From NCBI GenBank assembly GCA_030737835.1, contig CM060848.1, forward strand, positions 31,478,737 to 31,542,736: a stretch of DNA of 64,000 bases, given 5' to 3'. Numbering within the stretch: position 1 is the first letter of the stretch; each line of letters starts with the position of its first letter. The position numbers were made by a program, and so were the translations under genes. The notes beneath the pieces are model-generated. The model worked only from the letters and a program-made list of their open reading frames with translations, did no database searches and was not told the origin of the DNA. Below are positions 42,156 through 54,275 of this stretch, piece by piece. The DNA is from Acorus gramineus. Taxonomy: Eukaryota; Streptophyta; Magnoliopsida; Acorales; Acoraceae.

Positions 42156-42867
42156 GAGTGTATATCAGCCCTTTCGAGGCGTCCAAATTGGGAAGAAAAA
42201 CATAGGGCCCATCACCAAAGAATATCACGCCATTCGATCGAGTCGATGAGGGGAGACACACAGCGAACTTTTGACGGAAGCTGAAGGCGGCGGAGAGCTG
42301 TTTCGGAAGCCCAATGCGGGTGCGTCCGAGGCCCGCCATGCCCTTCGCGCCGCTCGCAAGGCCTTGCAGGAGGAATGTCGGAGCGCAGGAGAAGAGGAAG
42401 TGAGGGACAGTGGCGAGGGGACCGGGGTTCGAGCCATCGGTGGATCGGAGGGCTAAGACGTCATCGCCTAGATCACCACTTGTGCTTGTGCGGATGAGGG
42501 GGTTGTATGGGAAGAGCCCGCACGTGTTGTTGTTGCACCCAGGGCGTGGCGAGGAGAAGCAGTCTCCGCATGAGGTGGAGGCAGCTAAGGAACATTGCGC
42601 AGAGCGGCAGCGCGCGGGGCGGAAGGTTGTGGAGGAGTAGCCGGCATCGCAGTTGACCCAGAGGAACCGCCCACCGAGATCTACAGCTGCTTCTACTTGG
42701 ATTTGCGGTGTGCGTTGGCCGATGCGGACGACGTATTGGGATGTTGGCGCGTCTTTGGAGACGGGGAGGATGAGCGCGCGAGGGCGAGGAGTGGAGGACT
42801 GCGCGTTTGAAGGGGAGGAGAGAAAGAGGGAGGTGAGGAGGATGGCATGGAGAAGTGGAGAAGCCAT
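42156..42867 (-). CDS. N-terminal half of the xylanase-inhibitor-like protein
   Basis: The ATG at 42867 lies about 40 bp downstream of a TATA box and begins a hydrophobic signal peptide of ~22 residues. The segment holds nine of the twelve cysteines, the Cys-rich inhibitor motif (C-R-S-A-Q-C ... C-G-D-C ... C-N-N-N-T-C), and the G-A-K-G-M-A-G-L-G-R segment. As the genome stands, the frame runs 24 nt into the LTR and ends after residues L-L-C-V-T-H-K-Y, so a truncated protein of 245 residues is possible if transcribed. Confidence 0.85.
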
Positions 42868-42900
42868 TGTTTTTGGTGTTTGTATCCTGTGGGGTGGGGT

Positions 42901-42916
42901 TGTGTATTTATAGTGG
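42901..42916 (-). promoter_or_regulatory. TATA box of the xylanase-inhibitor-like gene
   Basis: Minus strand 'cccactataaatacac' lies about 40 bp upstream of the ATG at 42867. The short spacing implies a 5' UTR of only 10-20 nt if transcription starts about 30 bp below the TATA box. Confidence 0.65.
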
Positions 42917-43592
42917 GTGTGTTGTCTTCACAGTTTTGTTGGAGGTGTTTGTTGTTGCCTTGCTGGCTATTCTAGCTGTGGATATGTTTAACTCGATTTT
43001 GTTGCACAATCTTGACTTTGACCAGTGCCTAGATGATGATCCAATCTTTTTATTTGCTTGACTTTTCATGTCATGACAACGTGCTTAAATCATGCAATGC
43101 ATGACAGAATGAATTTCTGGAGTAATTTCAAGGATAAACATCCTTTATGCCATAGTAGGAATATGGGATACGTAGATGAATATATTCTCGGCCCATTGTA
43201 GGCTTCTGGAATGCAAGCATCTAGATGTCAGGCTATGTTACAGAAAAAATTAAATTATATTTTACCAAGAAAACAGTTTTTGTTGGTAAATATATATATC
43301 TTTACTGACAAAATTTAAATTTTGTAAGTAAAAAAGATAATTTCTTATTTAATTAAGTTTTTATTTTTGTTACGGAAGAAATTAAATTTTTCGTAGTAAA
43401 AGCTAAACGTTTTGTGTGTGTTAGTGTTACCATTGCATTGAAATATTGTATGTATATATCACAATCTCTGGTAGAGGCGGGGTTCTAGACAATCTAGTTA
43501 ACTAGAAATTATGCCATATTTAGGGATGCTTGGGTGTATATTGAAAACATGACGGAGATGGTTTTTCAATTCATCTTGGACTGGGGTCATTT
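42917..43592. other. Promoter-proximal and intergenic DNA
   Basis: Upstream region of the host gene. No other gene. 43230-43410 contains alternating phrases such as 'ttaccaagaaaacagttttt', 'ttggtaaatatat', 'tttactgacaaaattt' and 'tttttcgtagtaaaag' that look like a worn DNA-transposon subterminal region similar in style to 13430-13910. The boundary at 43592 is the start of element C. Confidence 0.4.
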
Positions 43593-45685
43593 TGTCAGGC
43601 CCCAGGGCGGCCGTCCTCGAGACGTGGCAATATATATAATATCAGCTATCAAGTACAAGACGTCAACAATTACTCTAATAAATAACACACAAGCTAGCAA
43701 AGCAATGATAACTGATAACTCAACTGAAAAGGAGGAAGCATAAAATATCAATAAGTCTGTAGACCAAAAATATCATTACAGACTTAAATATACAATCAAT
43801 GTCCTGTGAGAGCCAAGTCTTGTCCAAATAAAATACACCCTGTGCCACATGCACGATTTACAATACATGAATAATGACTCTAAGACTGCTGATAGCCTCG
43901 CACTCACCACCCGCCAGACAGAACGTTCCACGCACATAAGACCACGCCACAGGGAAGCTCCAGCACCATGCCCAACACTGCCCCTGAAAAGAAACAGTAT
44001 GCGAGGGGTGAGCTACAAGCTCAGTGAGTGGCTGGAAACCAATCATCAATACAAGAGTTCAATACTAAAACAATTTCCTTTCAAGGAAAACATGGGTGGA
44101 AACCCAATGGATAACAAGGTCACGCGGCGGCGCGACCAACCTCACCCTCACCCTCACTCCTGGAGGATGGCTCTTGGGACTTTTGGGGAGAAACCATACT
44201 GTTGGTTGAAGAGACACGGAATTACTTGTCTACACAACACTACTGGATCATCTACATCGAGATAACTGCCAAACGATGTCTCTAAACATCGATATGTAAC
44301 CGGACCCAACAACTATGGGAACGGACGAAAAACGAATGGGTCACGTGGCGACGTGACTTCACTTCATCCTCACCCTCACTCCTATGGTGACACATGACTG
44401 TTGGAAGAAAATCTTTTGTTCTACACCCTTCGTCATTTGGTAGCCCTCTCCCGAGTAGCCTCTACCTGGTATACTCCCATGATCAGTACATCTGTCGAAC
44501 GCATCGATAGTACCTACAGGTGGGAGCCCTCTGTCAGGACAGCTTTAACGTCGGGTAGCTTCAACGTGGATCCGAAGAAGGGGAGAACGATTCCACGCTC
44601 GCAAAAATCATCCGGTAGCCCTCTCCCGCGTAGCCTCTACCTGTTGGCCTTCCACGATCGGTACATCAGCCAGATGCGTACCGCGATACGCATCAGTAGC
44701 ACTTACAAGTGGTGGCACCCAAACAGAACAGCTTCGACGCTGGGGTGTTCGACGCACGACGATGTCGGGTGGAAGCACCCCACGTTCGCAAAGCGAACCC
44801 TATGGGAAAGTCAACTACGCTCAATAATCACATATCGATGATAACGAATACTCTTGGACTCCCACACGAGTGCATCGCTCAGACGCGAGGGGTTACCTCT
44901 GCTCTCACGCAGAAATAAGCCCAAGGCATATAACCCAACAGGCGGTTCATATACGCGCCTAGCATGGGTAGGCCTAACTTAATGCCAAAGCTACCGGTTT
45001 AACAAAACCGATACAACAAATGAATTCTCCTGAATTCCATTCAAGTGCATCACACGGATGCAAGGGCGATTACATCGCTCGCGCACTAACTAATGAGGTA
45101 CATCCTGACAGCGGGTTGTACCCATGCCTATTTCAGATAGGCCTAATTAGTTTTAACATACGCATATATTTTATAGGAGAATTAAATCTTAGTTATGTGC
45201 ATGAACCATATGCACGATCACATATCAATTAATCATAGGGATACTCCCTAACATGGATAGAAAGCATAAACAATATACATATACAACATGCATATCATGC
45301 ATGGCTAAATAATAAGCATACAAGCGTGCAAGCATATAAGCATACCTCATACAAGCATATAAATATACAAGGTATACCCTAAAATGCGTTGGATATCACC
45401 AACTTAAATGGGAAGTGTCAAGCGCGATCTCGCGCACTAACATGTGCATGCCAATATTCCAAACGAACCTGAGTGGAGTAGGAAATCGCATCTACTTACT
45501 CAGTTCGTACAAAGGGAGAGGGTGAGAGAGAGCTCATCATCTCTTGAAGTTGGTCATAGCTTTGCCCCCATTATCAAGGGCGCAAAACTACACCACGCCC
45601 TCGAGTCTTATCACAAGGGAATATTAGGCATGTGCCCTTTATTAACCCAGACTTAATCATGCTGGATATTCCAATTAACATGGTA

Positions 45686-45915
45686 GCATTTCTCATAGGG
45701 ACTACCTAAGGCTTGCCATATTCTATACATTCATAAAAACACATCACACATGCCCATACATGAAGGGCACAAGCATACATAATAATTCACACATGATTAA
45801 GCATTTCTCATAGGGACTACCTAAGGCATGCCATATTCTATACATTCATAAAAGCACATCACACATGCCCATACATGAAGGGCGCAAGCATACATAATAA
45901 TTCACACATGATTAT
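45686..45915. repeat. 115-bp tandem duplication in the element C LTR
   Basis: 'gcatttctcatagggactac' begins at 45686 and again at 45801, and the two ~115-bp copies are nearly identical through 'aataattcacacatgatta'. The matching part of the right LTR has been lost to element D, so it is not known whether the duplication predates insertion. Confidence 0.8.
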
Positions 45916-46199
45916 GATACTTGGGCAAGTATATGGTAGAAAAGGAGGTTCTACGCAATATACGAGCTATACAATCCTAGCATGCAAATATCTAGCATAT
46001 TTAGGGTGCAAAGAAATCCCATGGATGCGCAATGCGCGACTACGTGCATCGAGCACATCCCAAAGGGTTGGATCGAACCACTCACTGCAACCCGGGTCGT
46101 CGCGCATCATGAGGCAGCACACGAGCTGGGCAAGTGGGGCAGCACGCATGCAGGGGGAGGCACGCACACTCGGGGCAGCACTCGGGATGCACAGGCAGG

Positions 46200-46540
46200 G
46201 CAAGGCACGCTGGGCACAGTCGCAGGGAACGTCGCAGGACGCACTGGGCACAGGCGCAGGACGCGCTGGGCACAGACTCAGGGCACGCCGCAAGGCACGC
46301 CGCAGGGAACGCTGGGCACAGGGGCAGGGCGCGCTGGGCACAGGCGCAGGGCGCGCTGGGCACAGACGCACGGCACGCCGCAGGACGCTCTGGGCACGCT
46401 ACAGGACGCGCTGGGCACAGACGCAGGTGCTGGCAAGGCGGCAGACAGAGCATGCTGGGCACAACCGCTAGGCATGAGTTCTGGTGCTGGCAAGGCGGCA
46501 GACAGAGCATGCTGGGCACAGGCAGCACACACAAGGCAGT
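46200..46540. repeat. GC-rich minisatellite based on 'gctgggcacaggcgcaggg'
   Basis: About fifteen degenerate units of ~18-25 bp containing 'cgctgggcaca', plus a 57-bp direct repeat of 'gctggcaaggcggcagacag' (46430-46450 and 46487-46507). It occupies the position of the CpG-rich first intron seen in the other LTRs and interrupts at the nested LTR boundary. Confidence 0.7.
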
Positions 46541-46568
46541 AGACACACGGGCACGCCGACACGCCTAC

Positions 46569-48518
46569 TGTCACGCCTCAGGGCGGCTGTCCCCGAGACG
46601 TGGCAGGTATATATAATATCAGCAGTATATACAGGAGATCAATAAAATACTCTAAACAACATCGAAAATGACAACACAGACAAAAGTGTAGCTGACATAA
46701 TATATACAGATAGTGGAAGCTTAAACGACTGAGTCTGTAATTCAAAGACATATTACAGACCGATACATAATCAACTGTCCTGTGAGAGCCAATATATATA
46801 CAATGACATCCAAATACAAGTATGTGCCCAAGCACGGATAACAATACATACAATCAAAAGAGGATGCTGATGGTCTCTCACTCGCAGAACGTGACGCTGC
46901 TCCGCTACTGCTGTGGTGTCTCGGGGAGCTCCTCCTTCAGATCCGAATCAGATATAACTGGAGAAAAATATATCCGAGGGGTGAGCCACACGCTCAGTGA
47001 ATAGCACAACCCATGCATCACAATTCATATCAACCTTATATAAATTCATAGCCCCTAAAACGGGAGCAACCACACATTCTAATGGGTCGTTTCATCGCCA
47101 ACCCACCTCCCCCCCCCCCACCCTCACCCTTTACTAGGGGTGACATGGGCCTCTTGGGGCATACTAGACCGCTCTCCACCCCTGGTCCACCCGGTAGCCT
47201 CTCCCACCCTCGTAGCCTCCACCTAGTCCACTCCCACTATCAGTACTGTCCGACACATCGGAGGTACCTACGGACGGGAGCCCTCTGTCAGGTCAGCCAA
47301 CGCCGGGGAGTTTCTACATCGGATCCAACCAATAAGGAGAAGACAGCCTACTCTCGCGGATATGATCCTCTTGGATCCGTCGACAACGATTTGTAACACT
47401 AAATAATGTCATGAATTCTCAAGAATTTCTCCAGGGCGCATAACTAAGATGCGGGGAGACATATATTATAACAACAAGGTTATAATATTCTCTAAGGCAT
47501 GCTTATAACTAAATGCTCTCATTTTGATTTAATTAGATTAAACTAGATGGGAACATGCATAGTTCGGGGCTTTCCAATCAGGGGACATGGTGGCTAGGCA
47601 TGCATAGGCCTCTATACATGATATATGGGTGCATATCCCTAGCATACAAGTCTAAGGTGACATGGATACAACATAATAATCATGCATGCATAGCTTTACA
47701 TTTATTACATGTTAATACACAATTATGGTGCCCCAGGGGAGGGCAATGCACGCCTACGTGCATCGAATGCCTCCCTACTGGGTTGGATTGTCCCACTCAC
47801 CAAAACCCGGGTCGTTGCGTGACCGTCCGTCAAGATCCAAAGAGAGGAAGAACAAAGGGAGGAACTCGGGTGCCCTTTGCGCACCAAATCGCCACCACCA
47901 AGACCACTCTCAGCCCTAAAATGGCAACCTTTTTCCCTTCTATGGCTTTCTATTTCAACCTCTTCTACTAGCTCTAATGGAAGAAAATAACAAGAGGGAG
48001 AGATGGATCTTTTTGTGTGTGAGAGAGATGAAGAAGAGAAGAGAAGAGAAGAGAATGAAGAGGAGGGCGTCTAAGTGGTTGCACACACACACACACACAC
48101 ACTCACACACTCACACACTTAGAAAAATTAGGGTTTTTGGTGTTTGACTTTGAGTCAACCCAACCACACAAACAAACAAAACCAATTGACCAAGTCAATG
48201 GTCAAACTTGACTTGGTCAAAGTCATCTTTGACTTGGTCAAGTCTCCCCATGACTTTCCGCTTGGTCAAAACCCGGATACGATTCAGAACTGCCAAATTC
48301 TGAAACGTTACCGGAATTCGATGAAATTTTCGTGAGTGGTTTGAAATGGCACCAGGACACATAATGTGCAGTTAGATTTTCAATCGGAGTTCTCAAGCTC
48401 AGGATGATAGCTAAAAGTCTAAAATTTTAGCGGTTCCGATCGAAAAAAGAAAAAGTTGAAAAACTGCCAGAAATGTCCCAAAGGTGCCCGGAAGGCTAAA
48501 AGTGACACATATATAACA
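46569..48518 (-). repeat. Solo Ty3/gypsy LTR lacking the first intron (1950 bp), duplication CCTAC
   Basis: Flanked by CCTAC at 46564-46568 and 48519-48523. Related to the LTR at 30636: both share the first-exon block 'ttttagggctga' to 'gagcacccga'-like sequence. Here, on the minus strand, the first exon runs straight into the middle exon at 47837/47836 ('ctctctttgg' then 'atcttgacgg'), with no CpG-rich segment between. The middle exon is 47801-47836, the second intron (46958-47800) remains with its GTGAGT donor and 'ttctccag' acceptor, and the last exon is 46905-46957 with TAG. The precise loss points to reverse transcription of a spliced RNA. Confidence 0.9.
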
Positions 48519-49554
48519 CCTACACCCAAGCAACCAAGCACACACAAACCAAAACACAAACACTTAGCATGCACCACCTCTCAACACACCCAATGAGCTG
48601 AAAAACCAGAAAAAAAAGTGGGGAAAGCTTATCAAGAGAAGGGGAAAGTGAAGGGGGTGGTGTGGGAGCTCGCAAGCACGCCCATGACCACCTCGACCAC
48701 CACCACCACTACCACCACTTCAGCCTTCATTCCTCTTCTTCTTGCTGAACCAGAGGGGAGGGGGGATCCATGGATAACATTAGGGGGGAGCAATAGAAGG
48801 AGGAGAGGGAAGAGACAACAACAATGGCACACACCTTCTCTTCTTTGCTCTTCCAAGCACTTCTTCCTCATCTTCCCCTTCTAAAACTCTACCAAACACA
48901 CTCAAGAGGGCTGGACCAAAGAGTGTGAGAGAGGAGACATTTGGGGGGGAGGACATTATATAGCCAAAGTGGAATTCAAAGGACAAAAATCATCCATGAC
49001 CTGAAATTCTGTACATGCTTCACTAGAACAGCCATAACTTCCTCAATATAGCTCCGAATTGCACAATTTAAAATCCACTGGAAAGCCAAGAAGATTATCT
49101 ACAACTTTCATGTTTATGCTCAGATTAAATAACCCCTCCAGCTGTTTCAAAATATGAGTTAAACATCAAACAGGGCTGCTGCTAGGATTTTCTCATCCCC
49201 GGGGTATACTTGGAAAAATACCCATAACTTTTACTACATGAATCCAGTTGATCCAATTCAACTTTTGTATGAAAGCTAACTCAAAATTGAGCATCTCATG
49301 ATAAAATCATATTTAAACCTCTTCATCTTTGATATTAAAAAAATTAAATCCGAATACCAATTGGATTGCATAACTTCTACAAAGATGTCAGAATGCGACG
49401 CGAATTTACAGGTAGGCCAATGCCAATACCAGGAGAACAATCATGTAGACAAATTTTCAATCAGAGTTCTTCAAATCCTGCAGGTAGCTAAAACCCAAAA
49501 TTTTAGCGACCCCGATCGAAAAAATATATGCCTCCAAATGACACAGGCCTAACA

Positions 49555-52295
49555 TGCTCCCCCCTTAGGAAATTTAGTCCTCGAAATTTAAGAAAACCCA
49601 GAGGGGAGACTGAACATAGCCATTATCACACACAATGCCCTTGCTCCCAGTGGTCTAGACACCAAATTGGCGCTACCAATGCACTTTAACCAAGGGAACG
49701 GTCTTGGTGTGGAACCTCTTCTCGCATTGGTCCTTGATCTCGATTCACTGCTCGACGAACGACAAATCCAGCTCGAGGATTAGCCGCTCGAATGGAAAGA
49801 TATGAGCAGGATCGTGGACATAACGCCTCAGTTACAAGACGAGGAAGACGTCTTGGGCATGAGTTAGCTACGGGGGCAAGGCTTCACGACAAGCCACCTC
49901 CCCAATCCGCTCAAGGACGAAAACCAGTCTGATGGAAGGCCAACTCAGCTTGCCCCGAACACCGAAGCAGAGGATGCCCATAAATCGGAACACCTACAAG
50001 AAAACTTGGTCGCCAAACCCGAAGGTAAGCTTCCAATGACACTGACCTGCGTAGCCCTTCTGTTGGTTCTGGGAGGTGCAGATGCACACACGAACCAACC
50101 TGGCCACCGCAAGGTCAAATAACTAACTTATGGCCCCTCCAACTGGAGCTCTTCAACCGTCCCAACATGAGGGAGGTCTAAAACTGCGCTCATAGAGTGC
50201 CTTTCACAGTACCATCAGGATGCTCGAATGGCAGTTGTCTTGCAGGCAAACCCCACCAAATGGGTGATGCCTCTCCAACTACCCCTCAGTCGAGCACACA
50301 GGCACTTAGCATGTCCTCCAAGGTCTAAACCATCCTCTTTGCCTGGCTGTCCATCGGCGATGAAACGCTATACTTAAATGGTGGCTCGAGCCAAAGCCTG
50401 CTAAGGCTGTGCCACAACCTCAAAGTAACCCTCGCGTCTCAACCGAAAATAGCGCCGACCGGAGTGCCATGAAGACGAACAATCGCGAAGGTGGAAACCC
50501 ACGTCAAGGCGTCCAGAGACTCAATCAGTCGGATTAGGGAGGGAAGCGTGGACTTAGTCAGTCGGTCAATGATCACCGAGACGGCGTCGCGACCCGAATG
50601 TGACTTTAGCGAGCCTGCAAGAATGCAAGGTAACCCACACGTCCACTAAGGAATCTCGATGGACTGATGCTTTCCACTCAATGATGATTCTCGAACTTTG
50701 CCTGAGGGCATGCCAACCCAGGGAAACAAAGTTACCCATCGCTTTCACATCTCGCTACTAGCAATTTCAACGAAGTCTACCTCAAAGTAGTTTACGGAGG
50801 CCCAATAAAACTTTTGAGATCCACGAAGGCATCTGGCGCATTTGTCAACCGCGACAGCAGTACTTAAAACTCGTAGTGCCCGAAACGGTCACGAAAGGCC
50901 ATCAACGGAATGCATGACTCCCAGATCTCCAACTTGTGGTACCCTTGTGCGAAGATCGATCTAACAGAAGATACTCGCTCCCAGAGCTGGTCAAATAGAT
51001 TATCAATTCACAGCAAGGGGTAACCGATCTTCAACCCTTACGGGAAGATCAAAACAACACCTTGAACAATTAAGTCTAGATTCTGCTCCTCGAGCATGGC
51101 TGGCACTCATGATGACACTTACACGCTTGGTAAGCCGCTCAACCGCACTTAATCAACAAGACACGCAATAAGGGATCGTCGAACCTCGACAATGCCTATG
51201 CGATGTCATCTATCTGATAGGGCGGTTGAGTCCCATCACGAACGCTAGCATCGCGTCTCCTCGTTTACGACCCATGTGGGGGCAAAACGCGATAGTATCG
51301 CGAACTGTGCTTCACATGCCGCCACCGACAGGTCGCCCTACTACAACCATTGGAACTCCAGCATCATGCACTCAATGGGCAGATTCATCACGGGGAGTCC
51401 ACGCTCTCGACATCATCCGGTAGCACTCTCCCAGCGTGGCCTCTACCTGGTGGCCTCCCAAGCCCACTATCTCTGCCATATGCACGCACCGACAAGCATA
51501 GTATCTGGGAGCACCTCACAGGGCTCTGGCCTCAACCGGGCAGCTACAACGCACAATGATATATCGAAGCGACTCCAGATGCCACTATGGAACCCTGTCC
51601 ACAAGCGATCGCCCACCAAGCTGCAATAGGACGCACCCAATCCCGATCGTACGCATCACCACTCGCTACAGCACCTTCCAAGTGAGAGGAAAAATCAATC
51701 ATCAAATAGATGCTTCAAAGGTATTCCTTGACTGGGAAAAGAACCCCTTGGGAGGGCACCATGAGGTCCCGATATAGGATATCCCGACAACCAAACAAGG
51801 AACACGGAGTACCCTAGCCCGGGTCTCAACGATGACCCCGCAAGGCCCCTTAATCCTGAGTAGGAAAACTGGAAGAAGACATCACCCATTAATGAGCAAT
51901 ATGCCACATCCTCAAAACTGGAAGCCGGTGCTGTACGCGAACTCCATGGTTACCAGCAATACCGATGCACGGGAACGAAGCTCCATTATCGAGACGCAAT
52001 CCATACCTTAGAAATTGCAACCAATTCATCACTATCATACTACTGGGCTGGAATCTCCTACCCAAGCCTTAATCCCAGAACAAGGGACCCAACAACTGAC
52101 CCTATTCAGTCGACATAGTCGACAACTTAAGGGTGGGTCCAGTGGTGGCCACATCCACGTCCACGGATCCGAGGAGGACTGTCAGCAACCTAAGATAAAC
52201 TTCTAAAACCAGAGTACTCGGATGGCAATCCTATGACTCATCATCTATACGACTACACCTAGGCTCTGACAGGACCAGGCTCTAATACCAACTTT
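49555..52295 (-). pseudogene. Degraded gag-pol interior of element C
   Basis: No long frame remains, but stretches align with element D pol on the minus strand: the chromodomain/integrase end at about 49690-49860 ('cgcctcagttacaagacgag' region), the integrase core near 50440-50560, and the RT block at about 50780-51010. A piece near 51225-51270 resembles gag ('catcgcgtctcctcg'). Two LTR-derived fragments lie inside (about 51380-51480 and 51745-51855), so the interior is chimeric or rearranged. 51860-52280 is unrecognised leader. It is far older than elements A and D. Confidence 0.7.
52279..52290 (-). other. Primer binding site of element C, one mismatch
   Basis: The minus strand reads TGGTATTAGAGC, differing from the Met-tRNA site of element A by one base (C to T). 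It is five bases from the LTR end, as in element A. The LTR terminal base is also altered (AGTCACG instead of TGTCACG at 52296 on the plus strand). Confidence 0.8.
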
Positions 52296-54275
52296 AGTCA
52301 CGCCCCAGGGCGGCCGTCCCCGAGACGTGGCAATATATATAGTATCAGCTATCAAATACAAGAGGTCAACAATGACTCCAATAAATAACACACAAGCTAG
52401 CAAAACAATGATAACTGATAACTCAACTAAAAAGGCGGAAGCATAAAATATCAATAAGTCTGTAAACCAAAAATATCATTACAGACTTGAATATACAATC
52501 AATGTCTTGTGAGAGCCAAGTCTAGTCCAAATAAAATACACCCTGTGCCACATGCACGATTTACAATACATGAATAATAACTCTAGGACTACTGACAGCC
52601 TCGCACTCGCAACCCGCCGGACAGAACGCTCCACGCACATAAGACCACGCCATGGGAAGCTCTAGCTCCATGCCCAACACTGCCCCTGAAAAGAAACAGT
52701 ATGCGAAGGGTGAGCTACAAGCTCAGTGAGTGGCTGGAAACCAATCACCAATACAACAGTTCAATACTAAAGCAATTTCCTTTCAAGGAAAACATGGGTG
52801 GAAACCCAATGGATAACAAGGTCACGCGGCAGTGCGACCAACCTCACCTTCACCCTCACTCCCGAAGGATGACTCTTGGGACTTTTGGGGAGAGACCATA
52901 CCGTTGGTCGAAGAGACGCGGAATTACTGGTCTACACAACACTACTGGATCATCTACATCGAGATAACTGCCCAACGATGTCTCTAAACATCGATACGTA
53001 ACCGGACCGAACAACTATGGGAACGGATGAAAAATGAATGGGTCACGTGGCGACGTGACTTCACTTCATCCTCACCCTCACTCCTAAGGTGACACAGGAC
53101 TGTTGGAAGAAAACCTTTTGTTCTACACCCTTCGTCATTCGGTAGCCCTCTCCCAAGTAGCCTCTACCTGGTATACTCCCATGATCAGTACATCTACCGA
53201 ACGCATTGGTAGTACCTACAGGTGGGAGCCCTCTGTCAGGACAGCTTTAACATCAGGTAGCTTCAATGTGAATCCGAAGAAGGGGAGAACGATTCCACGC
53301 TCGCAAAATCATCCGGTAGCCCTCTCACGCGTAGCCTCTACATGTCGGCCTTCCACGATTGGTACATCAGCCAGATGCGTACCACGATACGCATCAATAG
53401 CACCTACAAGTGGTGGCACCCAAACAGGACAGCTTCGATGCTGGGGTGTTCGACGCACGACGATGTCGGGAGGAAGCACCCACGTTCGCAAAGCGAACCC
53501 TATTGGAAAGTCAACTACGCTTGATAATCACATATCGATGATAACAAATACTCTTGGACCCCACACGAGTGCTTCGCTCAGACACGAGGGGCTACCTCTG
53601 CTCTCACGCACAAATAAGCACAAGGCATATAACCCAACAGGCGGTTCATATACGCGCCTAGCACGGGTAGGCCTAACTTAATGCCAAAGCTACCGGTTTA
53701 ACAAAACTGATACAACAAATGAATTCTCCTGACTTCCATTCAAGTGCATCACACAGATGCAAGGGCGATTACATCGCACGCGCACTAACTAATGAGGTAC
53801 ATTCCAATAGCGGGTTATACCCATGCCTATTTCAGATAGGTCTAATTAGTTTTAACATACGCATATATTTTATAGGAGAATTAAATCTTAGTTATGTGCA
53901 TGAACCATATGCACGATTACATATTAATTAATCATAGGGATATTCCCTAACATGGATAGAAAGCATAAACAATATACATATACAACATGCATATCATGCA
54001 TGGCTAAATAATAAGCATACAAGTGTGCAAGCATATAAGCATACCTCATACAAGCATATATGTATACAAGGTATACCCTAAAATGCGTTGGATATCACCA
54101 ACTTAAATGGGAAGGGTCAAGCGCGATCTCGCCCACTAACAGGTGCATGCCAATATTCCAAACGAACCTGAGTCGAGTAGGAAATCGCACCTACTTATTC
54201 AGTTCGTACAAAGGGAGTGGGCGAAAGAGATCTCATCATCTCTTGAAGTTGGTCATAGCTTTGCCCCATTATCAT
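52296..54275 (-). repeat. 5' LTR of element C, truncated by element D
   Basis: Matches 43593-45560 throughout, including hairpins at 52820-52840 and 53042-53059 (GTCACGT-ggcg-ACGTGAC). The match stops at 54275 within 'ttgccccattatcat', where element D begins. The remainder of this LTR would lie to the right of element D, beyond the window or lost. Confidence 0.85.

Larger units (their letters stand above)
36697..42867 (-). pseudogene. Xylanase-inhibitor/EDGP (basic 7S globulin)-like gene, split by an LTR element
   Basis: Two minus-strand parts, 42867-42156 and 37292-36697, join in frame once the insertion and one copy of the GAGTG duplication are discounted, giving an intronless reading frame of about 435 codons, the usual length for this family. 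The family is secreted and pepsin-like; cereal TAXI proteins inhibit fungal xylanases, and EDGP/7S globulins bind other wall enzymes. An N-terminal signal peptide (M-A-S-P-L-L-H-A ... N-A-Q) and 12 cysteines, typical for the fold, are present. Active-site positions read V-D-L-G and S-T-V-D-M instead of D-T-G and D-S/T-G, so it should not be a protease. The insertion stops translation after about 245 residues. Which inhibitor target applies is unknown. Confidence 0.88.
43593..49554 (-). repeat. 3' LTR of element C (about 4.0 kb plus a nested solo LTR)
   Basis: Ends TGTCAGGCCCC on the plus strand at 43593; starts at 49554 (...GGCCTAACA). Nested LTR 46569-48518 interrupts it. It contains two hairpin-plus-'ctcaccctcac' units: 44118-44137 (GGTCACGC-ggcg-GCGCGACC) and 44340-44357 (GTCACGT-ggcg-ACGTGAC), a 115-bp tandem duplication (45686-45915), a GC-rich minisatellite (46200-46540), and a CCA/ACC-rich stretch near 48690. 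The bases before it (43588-43592, CATTT) cannot be paired because the other end is lost. Confidence 0.8.
43593..54275 (-). mobile_element. Element C: old Ty3/gypsy retrotransposon, minus strand, 5' LTR truncated
   Basis: 3' LTR at left (43593-49554, with nested solo LTR 46569-48518), decayed interior (49555-52295), and 5' LTR at right (52296-54275), cut by element D. The two LTRs match closely at corresponding places (for example 43600-45560 and 52303-54265). A primer-binding-site relative TGGTATTAGAGC (minus strand, 52279-52290) and a polypurine tract next to 49554 ('tgctccccccttagg' on plus) give the orientation. The LTR subfamily is distinct: the first bases read TGTTAGGCCTGTG, and the last-exon peptide of the other LTRs is not preserved. 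Confidence 0.82.

Noticed and set aside
45686..45915. Direct repeats resembling a CRISPR-like or satellite array
   Set aside because: Only two long copies with no spacers, in a plant retrotransposon LTR; a simple tandem duplication explains it.
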